A stretch of DNA of 64,000 nt from Lasiosphaeria ovina. Taxonomy: Eukaryota; Ascomycota; Sordariomycetes; Sordariales; Lasiosphaeriaceae. The stretch spans positions 806,001-870,000 of the forward strand of contig JAULSN010000005.1 in assembly GCA_033439765.1 (NCBI GenBank), in the 5' to 3' direction. Numbering within the stretch: the stretch's first letter is position 1; the number at the start of each line of letters is the position of its first letter. The notes under the pieces were generated by a model. That model made no database searches and was not told the origin of the DNA. It worked only from the letters and a program-made list of their open reading frames with translations. The position numbers and the translations under genes are program-made. Shown in pieces: positions 33,076 through 43,857 of the stretch.

Positions 33076-34654
33076 TTAATGTCCCTGGGTCATGATGCTT
33101 TTCACTTCTACCAGCGCCGCCGAGGCCTCCGTGCGGTCGGTCGGACGGAATTGCATCAGCCCCCTGATCACTTGCTCCAGAGGCCGCAGCCTGCTGCACT
33201 CGCCCTGAAGCTCACGAAAACTCTCCGCCGGTCCCGAGGAACCAGATGTGGTGTTGACTGTCGTGAGCAGGAATGTCAGTGGCTTGATGAATAAAGATGA
33301 TCTACGGACGCAGGATGGCAGTTTGAATTGCTTACTGTTATACCTCAGGGCCGGCGTGTTATCTTTTCTCATATCTTCAAATGCTGGCTGCCAGGCCAGA
33401 GGAAAGTCGCCCAATAGGTAGGTCACCTGGCCCACAAAAATGGCGTCTACTTCCGGCTCGAATGGCGTGGATCCGAAGATCATTTGGTAAATGGTAAATC
33501 CAATGCAGGGATGGCGAATCCGCCGTATCAGCGCCTACGGATGGGTGGGGAGCGAGGAGGAGGGGCGAGGAAGGGGGGAAGGAAGGGGCGGAGGAATGGG
33601 AGGGACGAACAACACAACCCGCATGCCACAGGTCCGTCCTGTGATCAATCCTGTAAAAGTGAACTTGATCTTTGAACATGATTTCCGAGACTCTCATGTT
33701 CGATGGTTGGTTGATGGTTTCGGGCTGTGGCCGGCTCCCCCTGAAGGGCTCGCCAAAATCGAGAAGACAGATGTCCTCGTCGTCTTCGCCATCAAATCCC
33801 TCCCAGTCCGTCTTCTGAACAATTTGGGAGGGAAAGCCAGGATTCATCGGGGCTCCCGTCTTTCTGTACGACGGGGGCTTTTCTTACTGGCCCTAGATAC
33901 TCCCGAACGGACTGGTCTGGAACGCCATTGAGCTGGTGCATGGTGAAGGCACCGTTGGCGCTGCTGAGATCTGCCATATCCCCGTTTGTGTTAGCGAGAG
34001 AGCAGTAGCAGACAGTCCGGTGTTGGGCGAGGGATACCAACCGCCATGCACAAGCCCCGCGGCATGAATTGCTCTCAGAGCTTCCAACATCTGGCTCGTG
34101 ATTTTGAGCACTGTAGTTGGCTGCAGATACTCGGGACCGCCTTCGAGATCGCGGAATTGATATGGGCTTTGAGAGACGGGCCCGGGAGTTTCTGGACAAT
34201 GAGAAGATGGGTGCCGTTCGAGCCTTTGTGTTGAAAGGACTCCACCAACCTGACAATTCGGGGGGTATTCTCCAGCGTTTGTAGGATGGTGGTGGTCTTT
34301 GTGGCTTGGGCAGTCATGATTTTGAGAGAAAGCCATACAGAAGTGTTGGTGCTGGAAATGGTGATAGTTTGTGCTCGTCAGCGACATCAGCCTAGGGATG
34401 ATGTAAGAGAGAGAGAGAGAGAGAGAGATTGGGGGGCGGATGGCTTGCCTGGTGTCAGTCCCCTCCACAAACCAGACTGTCGAAAACCCCCCATGGCCTA
34501 GCTTGTCGATGATCCTAAACTTATATTTCCGGCCTTGAAACTCGTCACCAGTGTAGACGGGAAGGTAGCCGCCAGGCTTGTACTTGGCTAGATGCTCCTG
34601 GGTGCGGTGAATATTGCTGTTCAGGACGTAGGCGTCGAGAGGGTTGAGATCCAT
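33076..34654 (-). pseudogene. SRPK-like protein kinase with two single-base frame breaks
   Basis: Five exons on the minus strand: 34654-34449, 34351-34042, 33970-33614, 33534-33336 and 33257-33076. They encode a Ser/Thr kinase: YKFRIIDKLGHGGFSTVW (glycine loop), WLSLKIMTA (lysine strand), LVHGDLSSAN (catalytic loop), CLLDFGEPF (DFG), HRTDLWHAGC and a C-lobe. The first intron is GC-AG (AG|GCAAGC) and contains a CT microsatellite. Reading is lost by one base in exon 2, beside CCCGGGCCC near 34190, and changes by one base again in exon 3, beside CCCCC near 33876. The two changes have opposite sign and all catalytic motifs survive. This is either a recent pseudogene or two homopolymer errors in the sequence. 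If real, no full-length kinase is made. Fungal relatives are cytoplasmic/nuclear SR-protein-kinase-like enzymes. Confidence 0.68.
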
Positions 34655-35327
34655 TTTTGATCCGTGTCGGCTGCCGGGTACGACTGGTAGTTGGAACCTG
34701 ATACTTATCCTTCGAAGCCATGAGCTTTGTTGGTTTACCCGACCCAGAGGCAACGGATGTGGTCTTGGTAGATGTGGCCGTCGTGCGCGTCTACCACGGT
34801 GGTAAGATCTCCTCGCCAGTGCGCGGCTTCATTTCTGTTTCAAACTGCTTTGTGAACTATGCTGTGTTAATTGAGTGCAACTGTGTTGACTCTGAATTGA
34901 CTGCTCTTTTACAGTTGCATAGTCTCTTAGTATAATGTAACATGTGAGTAGTTTAAGTCTTTGGGTTTCTGAGTATTTGAGTCTTTATTATGCCCGAGAG
35001 TTGAGCGAACTGAGAGTTACAGTGAAAACAATGAACTCAGTTACCTTCCTGACAACGATCGACATCCCTCCCCTCTCGCCCACACAGCCCACAACAAGGT
35101 GTCCAGGTTATTTGTGGTAATTGCCCTAATTAACTAGTATTCTATATATTCTTCATAAGCCGAATAAGATTCCGCTATAGATACTAAATTAGGTCTTAGG
35201 CTACATGAATGAAATATTAACAAAACTCGAAACCCTAAAACCTCGAGGCAGGAGGAAAAATAGCAGCAATAGAAAGCCACTCAAGGTTGTTATTTGGATC
35301 CTTGTATAATCGCAAAGTCCAAAATCG
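34655..35327. other. Intergenic region
   Basis: It holds the 5' flank of the kinase gene and the displaced 3' flank of the membrane-protein gene whose stop codon is at 35328-35330. AT-rich toward 35.2 kb. I see no gene. Confidence 0.45.
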
Positions 35328-35354
35328 TCAAGAAAAATGGGGAATGAACCCCGT
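35328..35354 (-). pseudogene. Orphaned last codons and stop of the Copia-interrupted membrane-protein gene
   Basis: Immediately beyond the Copia element, minus-strand sequence continues the interrupted gene in frame: after the target duplication ACGGG it reads Phe-Ile-Pro-His-Phe-Ser and TGA (35330-35328). Removing the element and one duplication copy joins ...KKVEWTG to FIPHFS without a frame change, and the whole reconstructed coding length is divisible by three. Confidence 0.85.
35350..35354. repeat. Target-site duplication CCCGT, left copy
   Basis: CCCGT directly precedes the left LTR (35355) and is repeated at 41304-41308 directly after the right LTR. Confidence 0.92.
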
Positions 35355-35659
35355 TGTTGGAATGACAAGGTCATTCAGAATAGTCACTATAGTAACCGTT
35401 GCGAAAGGGTGGTTGGGAGATTCGTGGTATGTTCATTTTATCTCTGCTCTGTTCACTAGGGTTACAGGGTGCTTGGTGTTTTTGGGGGAGTGGGCTGTCC
35501 ACAGGGTGGATGGTCCGTGCACACTAAGGTCACGTGCTAGGGCAGGTGACCCGTGTGTCCGGGCCAGGCCCACTATTCTTCCTGACTGACCAATCAGGGC
35601 TATGCGGCCCGCCGAGCCGCCTCAGCCTCCGTAACTCTGATTGATCGGTTATTCCTACA
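35355..35659 (-). repeat. 3' LTR of the Copia element (left on map)
   Basis: 305 bp, starting TGTTGGAATGAC and ending TTATTCCTACA on the plus strand. It appears identical to 40999-41303. Both contain the same 75-codon incidental plus-strand ORF. Confidence 0.93.
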
Positions 35660-35865
35660 CTGGCAGTCTTTTCTTCCTCCACAAGATCCTACTCGCTATG
35701 GTCCTTCTTGTTCCGCTTCACGGAAGCCTTAATCCTGACCGTCAACGTGTTATTGTCAATAAGGGCCTATAGGGCCATATTGGGTACTGACTTCGTCATC
35801 GCATCGGCCGGGTTGTCGTTTCCGTTAATCCATCGGACTTCGAAGATCTCCTGCTTCTCGTATAA

Positions 35866-38800
35866 CTACCTCATGCTCATGATATCGATCATAAGCCGCT
35901 TTTCCTTCGTTATACCTAGTTTGACCAAGCATTCGTAGAGCGAGAAAGAGTCGGTACATACGATCATCGGGATATTCGGGATGCCTAGCTTGGCCAGGAT
36001 CATATTGATCGTTGCGTTGAAACAAATGCCTATATCAACGCCGTTGGCCATAGCGTAGATCTCTGAGGCTAGGATGCTTCGTATAATCCGCTTGCACTTA
36101 GTAGATGACCAGTGGATCAGGTTCCCTGTCATGGTGAAGCTTCCTTCATCCATCTCTTCGTTCGCTAGGAAGATCACGTATCCGATTTGTAAGCTCAAGT
36201 CCTTATTGTTAGCGAATAACGCGTCTACGTAGACAAACAGCCTAGCCGTAGGTAGGTCGAGGGGGATATAGTTGATACCTCGGTCAACGTGCTCCATCTG
36301 CCATTTGATACGCTTATTCATCCTGGCGATATCTTCTTTTATTAGTTCTTTGTACTGTGCTACAGCCGATAGGTCGAACGCGGCTTCAGGCTAACAGGTC
36401 GAAGCGATATAGGCACCTCGTACGCGCTGTTCGACGTATTCCTGAGCGTTGGTCGCGATCATGAGCTTCTCGCCCTGCTTCTTCTGCTTCAGGGCCAGTA
36501 TACCGTCTTCTTGGAAGGTCAAGATACACCCGTTGAATACGAGCGGGTTAGCCGGGGTCAATTTCTGTTTCGGTTTGGCTGTGAACTTGGCTTCCTCAAT
36601 CATCTGCTCCTCCAGGGCTTCAAACCCTGCATCAGTAAGGCCGATCGTATCGTCAGTCTATATACCGACGACTGCAAAGTGCTCTAAGTCGTTCGACGTA
36701 ATCAACAGGTATGGATCGTAGGTCGATATGGTCATATTCAGCCGGTCCCGGTGATACTTGAAGTAGGTTACCCACCAGTACGTGCCTGCCTCGGCTATGC
36801 CGTACAACGGCTTGACGACTTCCATTATTGTCCCTTTCGGGTAGTTATGACGGATTTGCTCAGGCAGGTAGGCTAGAATCGTTCGCTAAAGCGCTGTTGT
36901 AGACTGTGTGTATGCCTGCGTGATATCCCGAATCCATAGCATCATTCCCTAGCGGATGAGCGAGGGTGCTAGGGCTATCAGGGTCCGTTGGCTCGCTCGT
37001 TGGATCGTAGGGCTCTGCGTTAGTACCAGTTCTTTGCCCTGATCGCTGTGGCCTTGGATCATAAGCCGGGACTTCTCGTACGGAGAGTCCGTTTCCTTAC
37101 CCTTAACCTCGCGGACTATACGCGATTTGAAGATGCGGATGTTTCCGTACCTCTCCGGGTCGTACTTCTAGAATATAAAGACTCCTCGGCTAATAAGGGT
37201 ATCGATTTCCTCTTAATCGGAGTAGGAGAAAGGCTCGCCATCCGTTGGAATCTTCCCTTCCTGGCGAAGCCGTATCGCTAGGTCGTAGTCCTCTACTTCC
37301 TTTGCCGTTAGATAGGCTATCGTGAGGGTCGTACCCTCAGTCATCGCCGTATCTATAGTAGGGCTCGGCTTCGGCTTATTCTTTGATCCGGGCGGTCGTC
37401 CTCGTCGTCTTAATGCTCGGGGTTCTTCCTATGGAGGGGTCCACTCGTCATCCTCGTCGGCCTCGTTATGAGGGAGTTTTCCACTCTCTCTAAGGGCCGG
37501 GGTGGCCGTTGAATCGTCACGGTAATATGGCTTGACTAATACGATACGGAAGTTCGTAGGCTTGCCGTTAACTTCAACCGTACAGGTCTTTTCGTTACGT
37601 GCGAGTAGCATATGCGGGCCGGTCCACTTCTCGCCTTCTCGCCATACCTTTACCTCGCTTTGGAGAGGAAGGTTGAGGGTATTAAGGTTGTTCGGGCCGT
37701 TACGTATGCCTAGGGCATTAGAAACCTGTCTCTTTGCCTTGAGGGTACGTATCTCTATCATCGCTTTCCGTACTGCTCTCGCGCGGGCTTTAATGGAGGG
37801 AGATTGAGGCGATGATGCGGTTATCCTAGGATACGTTCCGAACACAAGGAGGGTAGGGACTAGGCCGTCGGGTCCTGCAGTATCGTTGACTGCCTTAACA
37901 GCTATTTGAAGGGCTTGATCTGCCGTCACGTTAAGGCCGTACAGGTCTGCCGTAATGACTTCATAGGCTCGGCGGAGCGGTCCGTGATACCGTTCCAGCT
38001 TACCGATCGAGTTGTGGGCTTCCACTAGGACTTCTATGATCTCGATCGATAGGTTGCGGGCGTTATTGACGAATTCTTCTACCGTGAAGTTGGTTCCTGT
38101 ATCAGTAACGATGATATTAGGTAGTCCAACGTAGGTATCGATCCATATCGCTCGGATTATATTCCAGGTTGCCTTTGCCGTTATATTCTGGAGGAATCGT
38201 ACGGCCTGGAAAGAGGTCGCCTCATCGATAGTATGGATAACTGGTTTTCTATCGAGATACATAACATCTACCAGTACACGGTAGTTGAAGTCGATATCGT
38301 TATGGAGGGTAAATCTAAATCTACTAGGATTGCTACCATATAACTGGTATTGATGGCAAAACTTATTAATCTTCTCGATAACTTCGTACTCCAGATCATT
38401 ATAGCCTGCTCGTATAAGTACCTTATATAGGCGTTCTACCGCCGGGTGACCGAATCGTCGGTGTAGTTGGCGTAGCTCTGTTTCCGTAAGGTAAGACCAT
38501 ACGACAGTGCTCTCGGGATCGTTCAGTAGGAGCCAGGGATGGCCCCATTTCCGTACGATCGGGTAGCCCTTTCCTTAATGAACCAGGAGATTGAGGATAT
38601 TATTGAGGTATACGCCGTATTTATCCATATCAGAGAGATATAATAGAAACGGGGTATTTGCCGGGACGACTTGGAAGTCGATCAAGCCGAACGGGGTCTC
38701 TACGGATACCGTTCCGAGAGATATACTCTCTGGGTTATCACCGAAGCGTACGCGGTACTTTCCGGCCGTTAATATATCGATCTTGGTGCCCGGGATCTCC

Positions 38801-40476
38801 TTCTGCAGTGCCTTAACTTAGTTCTCACCGGCTATTAATATGCCGGCTACGCCTATATCGGGCATAATGCCTTGGAAGATCTCTAAGTTATAGCGGCTTT
38901 TAAAGTGAAAGAGTAATACGGGCTCTTCCGGAGGTTGTATAAACGGGTTGGCTTCTGTTATCGCGTGTATCGTCGCCTGGTTATTTAGGAGGTTGGCCAT
39001 CTTGATACCGTCAACTATGCCGTACTCCGTAAAGAAACTCTCAAACTATGGTTTGGATGTTTGGGGTTCCTCCGCGGTGGCCCATATATCGAAGTCAGTC
39101 TCGAAGTCGCCGGGGTCCATGCCTTCGTAATCGAATAGGAATAACGTAAAATCATCCTCTTCTTTATCGTTCGCCTGCATATATCGTCGCCACTGGTTAT
39201 GCCTTGATCGGCGTTCAGAGATCGGGTGCTTTTTCGACTAACAGCCCTGTTTTCCGCATACGAAGCACTTCTTATTGCTATTATTGAATAGTCTGCGGGG
39301 GCCGTTATTACGTAATCCATTATATAATCCACCGCTCCGAGAGCTCGTTCGGGAGCCTCCTCTACTAGACCGTCCGCCTTCATATCGTCGATCAACCCAG
39401 TATTGACCTAAGTCTTCCTCGTTGACGTTGTACTGCTATAGGGTGGTCTTCTCAAAGCGCATGTATATGCCTATGGCGTTCCTCAAATCGGAGACAACGC
39501 TCTCGAAGGTAGAAGCTGGTTTCATCGATACCAGCTTGCATGCTTCAACACCCTGACATACGTTGAGTAGCTATTCGGCCAGATCTTCATCTATTCGGTA
39601 CATGCCTACGGGTGTTCTGCCTACGAGTCCTTTGAAGATCTTCTACAGCTTATTGACGAGGATATCGAAGCACTGTGATAGGTCCTTGTCGGGGTTCTCT
39701 TTAATAATACGAATGAAGGTCGTAGATCGCCACTCTTGGAGGTACATCTAACGATCCTCTATAGAGTGGAAGAATGCTCTAGTTCGGTTGATCATCTCGT
39801 CAAAAGTCAAGTTCTCCTATATCAACCGGTCGAAATAGAACTATTTGGCTCTGTCCTTGAGCATGACTGAGTATACCTTGTGGTACAGCTATTGAGGGAT
39901 ACCGATGATCTGGTAGTACGCTCCGAAGATCTTGACTTTCGAGTCCAAAATATCGTAGCGTTCGCCTCCAAACTTATCTTCGTCGGTATACATCTTTATA
40001 AGGTCTGTTAGTATTCGCGATAGCGGTAGTGGTGCCGCGTTGCTCAGGTATGGAGGTGTGTTAGCTATATCGAGTGGAGGTGTATCGGGGTTGTCTTCCT
40101 TAATCGAATTCAGCTTGTTGGTTCCTGCTCGCACGGGGGCCGGGGTCATCAAGCTTGACTGGGCCCTGGGGGTGCCCTTCAACGGTACCGAGGTTCTTAC
40201 GGGGTTTGCTGATAATCCGGAAAAGTGCGGGTTCTGTTTTGACTGGAACTTCATTCCTCTCTCCTCGCTGTATAGTTCAACCTCCTCTTCTGGCCACTCG
40301 GGGGCCTTCTTTCCCTGGGCTAGTATGAAGAGCTGCTGTGATATGATGCCTTCGTTGTTGATGTAGATACTATGATCTTTAAGGAAGTATTTGAGGTTGG
40401 TACGGAGGGTCTTGTCGAGGGTTTTGAAGTGGGCTTCGGTCCAGTCGATGAAGTCGGTCCGGAAGGCTGCGAACAA
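35866..40476 (-). pseudogene. Copia Gag-Pol polyprotein interrupted by TAG/TAA stops
   Basis: On the minus strand: Gag at 40476-39889 (ends YYQIIGIPQ at a TAG); a zinc-knuckle region near 39260 (KKCFVCGKQGC) then a protease-like stretch; integrase at 38262-37429 with HTIDEAT, VTDTGTNF and GKLERYHG, its D-D-E residues; RT at about 37100-36390 (NYPKGTIMEVVKPLYGI, TDDTIGLTDAG); RNase H at 36321-35866 (YVDALFANN, HWSSTKCKRIIRSILASEIY). Across Gag to integrase I find no frameshift: the reading is broken only by TAG and occasional TAA, at positions where Gln or Trp is expected, i.e. CAG/CAA or TGG decay. Active production of the full polyprotein is unlikely. Confidence 0.85.
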
Positions 40477-40998
40477 GGTTTGGTCTCGTAGTTCCTGGTT
40501 ATCGTAGATCTCGATGCAGTCGATCAGGTAGGTGTTGAGCCTCTTTGGCGTAGCCTGTTATTCATCTGCAGGGTCGAAGTCCTTCCCTTCCTAGGTCGGG
40601 TCGGTAATGCTGATGACGCGGGCGCTAGTACGTAGGCTCGTCATCGTGCTTGTCTTTGTCGAGGGACCTTGATCAGTTGAGTAGGGTCAAGCCTTTCTTT
40701 CTAGCTGGTTAGATCCTTCGCGAGGGGTTGTTTGCGTGATGGACGCAGATAGCCAAGTAGGGCGCAAGGCCTTTCTTTCGACTACCCTTGAGGTCTTCGT
40801 CTCGGTTGTCCCGTACGTTGAAGAGTCTCTCTCGCGCTCGTAGTCCTGCGTTCAATTGAGCTTTCTACGTATTCAGTGCTCTCTCGAATGCAGTCCTTCG
40901 TGCCGCTTCCTGTCCAGCGATCGTGGGGACCACGATCACTACCGCTATCGGACTCCTTGCTGTTCTGCGGTTAACCTGGTCGGTCAACCACTGATCAG

Positions 40999-41303
40999 TG
41001 TTGGAATGACAAGGTCATTCAGAATAGTCACTATAGTAACCGTTGCGAAAGGGTGGTTGGGAGATTCGTGGTATGTTCATTTTATCTCTGCTCTGTTCAC
41101 TAGGGTTACAGGGTGCTTGGTGTTTTTGGGGGAGTGGGCTGTCCACAGGGTGGATGGTCCGTGCACACTAAGGTCACGTGCTAGGGCAGGTGACCCGTGT
41201 GTCCGGGCCAGGCCCACTATTCTTCCTGACTGACCAATCAGGGCTATGCGGCCCGCCGAGCCGCCTCAGCCTCCGTAACTCTGATTGATCGGTTATTCCT
41301 ACA
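40999..41303 (-). repeat. 5' LTR of the Copia element (right on map)
   Basis: 305 bp, apparently identical to 35355-35659. Its plus-strand end abuts the interrupted gene at 41304. Its first 130 bp, read on the minus strand from the host gene, supply an open frame of 42 codons before TGA. Confidence 0.93.
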
Positions 41304-42905
41304 CCCGTCCACTCGACTTTCTTATAGGCGCTCGCCGGCATGGAGGTGAAGGAATAAAACGTGAGAACTAAGATGCCCAGCCGCGCAACGATGTAGGAAA
41401 GGCTCATGATAAAAGCGGGGATCCAGAATAGCAATAGGGCTACTCCGTCACTTAAGGAATCGACGGCACTGAAGAGGACATGCTGGACAAAGGGCAGGAA
41501 GGAGGTAACGAGGGCGGTGACCGCGAACGACCTCCACAGGGACTGAATGAGGGGCGAGGGGAACTCCCAATTCCACGCGGCGAGGTGAATAGCGGCAAAA
41601 GCTGTACCACTTAATGAGAGCGCCACGGTCGGCACCATATCCTTGTGGATATCTTCGGCGTCGATGAGGAGGACGTTGAAGAACACGAGGTCAAAGAACT
41701 CATCGATGTCCGGGACTCGTTCATCGAGGTGGCAATCAGCATCATAGTACCGTACCACGGGCGGGACTTGGTGGACGCGCACAACCGTGTGCCGCTGCTC
41801 GATGCCGAACGGCTGGTGCCACCAGAAGCCGTACATCAGTATGGCGCAAAATATAAAGGCTATGGTTGCGAGCTCGAGCTGCGTGATGGCGAGTCCACGA
41901 TAGGCGCGCGCTATGCTCTGGACGACGAGCCACGTGGACTGCACGACTGCGAATAACTTGGTAAAGGCATCTGACCGGCTTTGGCCTTTGATGTCCTCTT
42001 CGGTTAGTTCGTTGGTGATGCGCCATCCGATGATGTCGCTTCCGTCCTGATCTGTGGTGGGGCTTGTGCTGTCGCCGTCTCCCTTTAGATGCCCTTTTAA
42101 TTCGGACGTGCCATAAGATTAGTTTTATCAATTTCAATGGGTGCTCTGGCTCATCCCGAGGCTGGTCACAGTCAGTCTCGGCGTCGAACCTGTCTCACTC
42201 ACCAAGCTTACAAACAAAATCAATTGGCTGCGACAAAAGGTCTCCTTCGTCGGTAGTGGCCTCCGGGTCATGTTGAGATCCCGTGGCAGATTTGAAAGCT
42301 GTAATGGATGGCTCCACGGTCAAGTCGGCTTCTGGTCTTCCTTTCGTAACGTCCGGCTGCTCCGCTTTCTCGCTCTGTGTTTTGTGTGGATGCGGAATGA
42401 TGATATAGCGCATGACGACGCCTCCCATGTTGGTCAAGAATGCGTGGGCCATGGTCAAGCGGCTGTCCTTATCTCTGCCTGTCGTTTCCTTGAGTGTTCT
42501 TCGTGCATTGCGCCACTGTTTCACAGCCAGAGCCACGCCGACCTCGGGCGCAATGGATATGATAAGCATCCACACGAGCCTGCGGCGCCATTTGTCGAAG
42601 AGGCGACTCCCGGGAAAGAATGGCACTCTCTTCTTGAATATCCGAACATGATGCCATTCGCCACGAGCCTCGGCGGGGGTTGGGACATTGAGGTGGACGC
42701 ACTTCCACGAGCAGGCGAGGAAGATGGACAAGCAGCTCCAGATAATATCCCAGGTCGAACGGCGCGCGTCGGGCGAGACCCAGCCGACCATGCCATCCTT
42801 GGGCAAAGTCGCAGCGGTCACTGGGATCGAGTCAGACTGAGCGAGAGCTTTGCCCCATGCTAAGATAGCGACGGCCAAAACAATGGCCCAAAGCGAATTC
42901 GACAT
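41174..42905 (-). CDS. Polytopic membrane protein whose C-terminus is replaced by Copia LTR sequence
   Basis: Exon 1 is 42905-42203 and exon 2 runs from 42093, after a 109-nt intron with a GTGAGT donor and CTAAT branch site. The N-terminus MSNSLWAIVLAVAILAWGKA looks like a signal peptide. The body has several hydrophobic spans (TWDIIWSCLSIFLAC, RRLVWMLIISIAPEVGVAL, ATIAFIFCAILMYGF, AVTALVTSFLPFVQHVL) and resembles a fungal-only family of uncharacterised membrane proteins. At 41304 the Copia LTR begins. Translation now passes EWTG into 42 LTR-encoded residues (start VGITDQSEL, end TRVTCPST) and stops at 41174. The lost native end is only six residues. The ancestral protein would be 504 aa. Because nearly everything is intact, the chimera may still work if the transcript is stable and ends within the LTR. 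Confidence 0.75.
41304..41308. repeat. Target-site duplication CCCGT, right copy
   Basis: It is identical to 35350-35354 and lies directly after the right LTR. Confidence 0.92.
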
Positions 42906-43857
42906 GATAATTAGTTGCTAGTATTGGAAAAGAGCGGGAAGGAAGTTGCCGGAAGACAACAGCAATGACGCAAGGTGCCGAGTTCATTGGCCTCCGAGTC
43001 TTAAGGTCGGGAGATGCCAGCGACGCGAGGCTGCGGCCCAACTCGCACACCTCCATTACAGACAGGAAGCCCCTGCTGTTTTCCCGCAATTCGCTGAGCC
43101 TGGACGCAGTAGCTGCATATTATATGCGCATTGGAAGGCCACCGCCCAATCGCTTCCAGCCCAGCTTCCCTTCACGCGTCTGGCTCTTGACACTTGTGCC
43201 CAATTGGGGCGCATTCAACCAAGCCGATCCATTGCCGGATTCCAAAAGAACTTCTGCTGAGCGGAACTGATGTCCATATTTGCCTTAGTGTCCGTGATCC
43301 GGTGGTGTCGGCGCGACATGGAGTCCCTCAATGAGACATTGAGTTGAGTGCAATATCGTCAGGGGTGCTATACCTGCTTGCGTTGTATTGTCCTTCATTG
43401 TATGTATGTACAGGCACCCGTCGAGCTGAAGAGCGCTTGTAAACCTCAAACCTCGCATCTCAAGTGCTGGCTCGGGTCGCAGGCTTGGAAATCACGTAAG
43501 GGTTAGCGGAGTTGCTTGGCGATGAGTGTTTACACGAAAAATTGGCCTTGTTGAACTTGATGGGACGGAGGCTTCGTCTTGTCGGAATGAAGTGGAGGAT
43601 ACGAAAACTGGAGCCTTTTGGGGCTTGGAGGGGTTCTCCATGCGGTACAATATCCGTCCATGTGCCGCGAGGGACCGACACTGTACGGAGAAGATCCGCA
43701 TTCCAGAATCTTATCTCCGCTATCGTCATGGATTAAGTCCGGAAGGCGCAACCATTGCCAAGCAAGCTACACGTGTAGGAAGCTATGTCGGAGTCTTCTC
43801 CAAGTTTTGTCGCCACGTTGGAAACTTCAAGCGAGAAACTAGCTAAATAATAGCAGT
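42906..43857. other. Divergent intergenic region (membrane-protein gene and DUF1992 gene)
   Basis: The two genes point away from each other, so this holds both promoters. Short ORFs here overlap on both strands and have no features. Confidence 0.45.

Larger units (their letters stand above)
35355..41303 (-). mobile_element. Full-length Copia-type retrotransposon, recent insertion
   Basis: A 5949-bp element with 305-bp LTRs at both ends, TGTTGGAAT...ATTCCTACA termini, and a perfect 5-bp target duplication (CCCGT). The coding strand is minus, so the 5' LTR is 40999-41303. Order on the minus strand is Gag, zinc knuckle/protease region, integrase, RT, RNase H: the Copia (Pseudoviridae-type) order. 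I found no difference between the LTRs by eye, meaning recent insertion, yet the internal frame carries many TAG stops, so this copy is probably non-autonomous. CpA/TpG are not globally depleted here, unlike in the 1-9.4 kb block. Confidence 0.93.

Noticed and set aside
41004..41233. Identical 75-codon ORF in both LTRs (also at 35362-35589)
   Set aside because: It lies in the LTR on the strand opposite to the element's genes and has no motif. Identity only reflects LTR identity.
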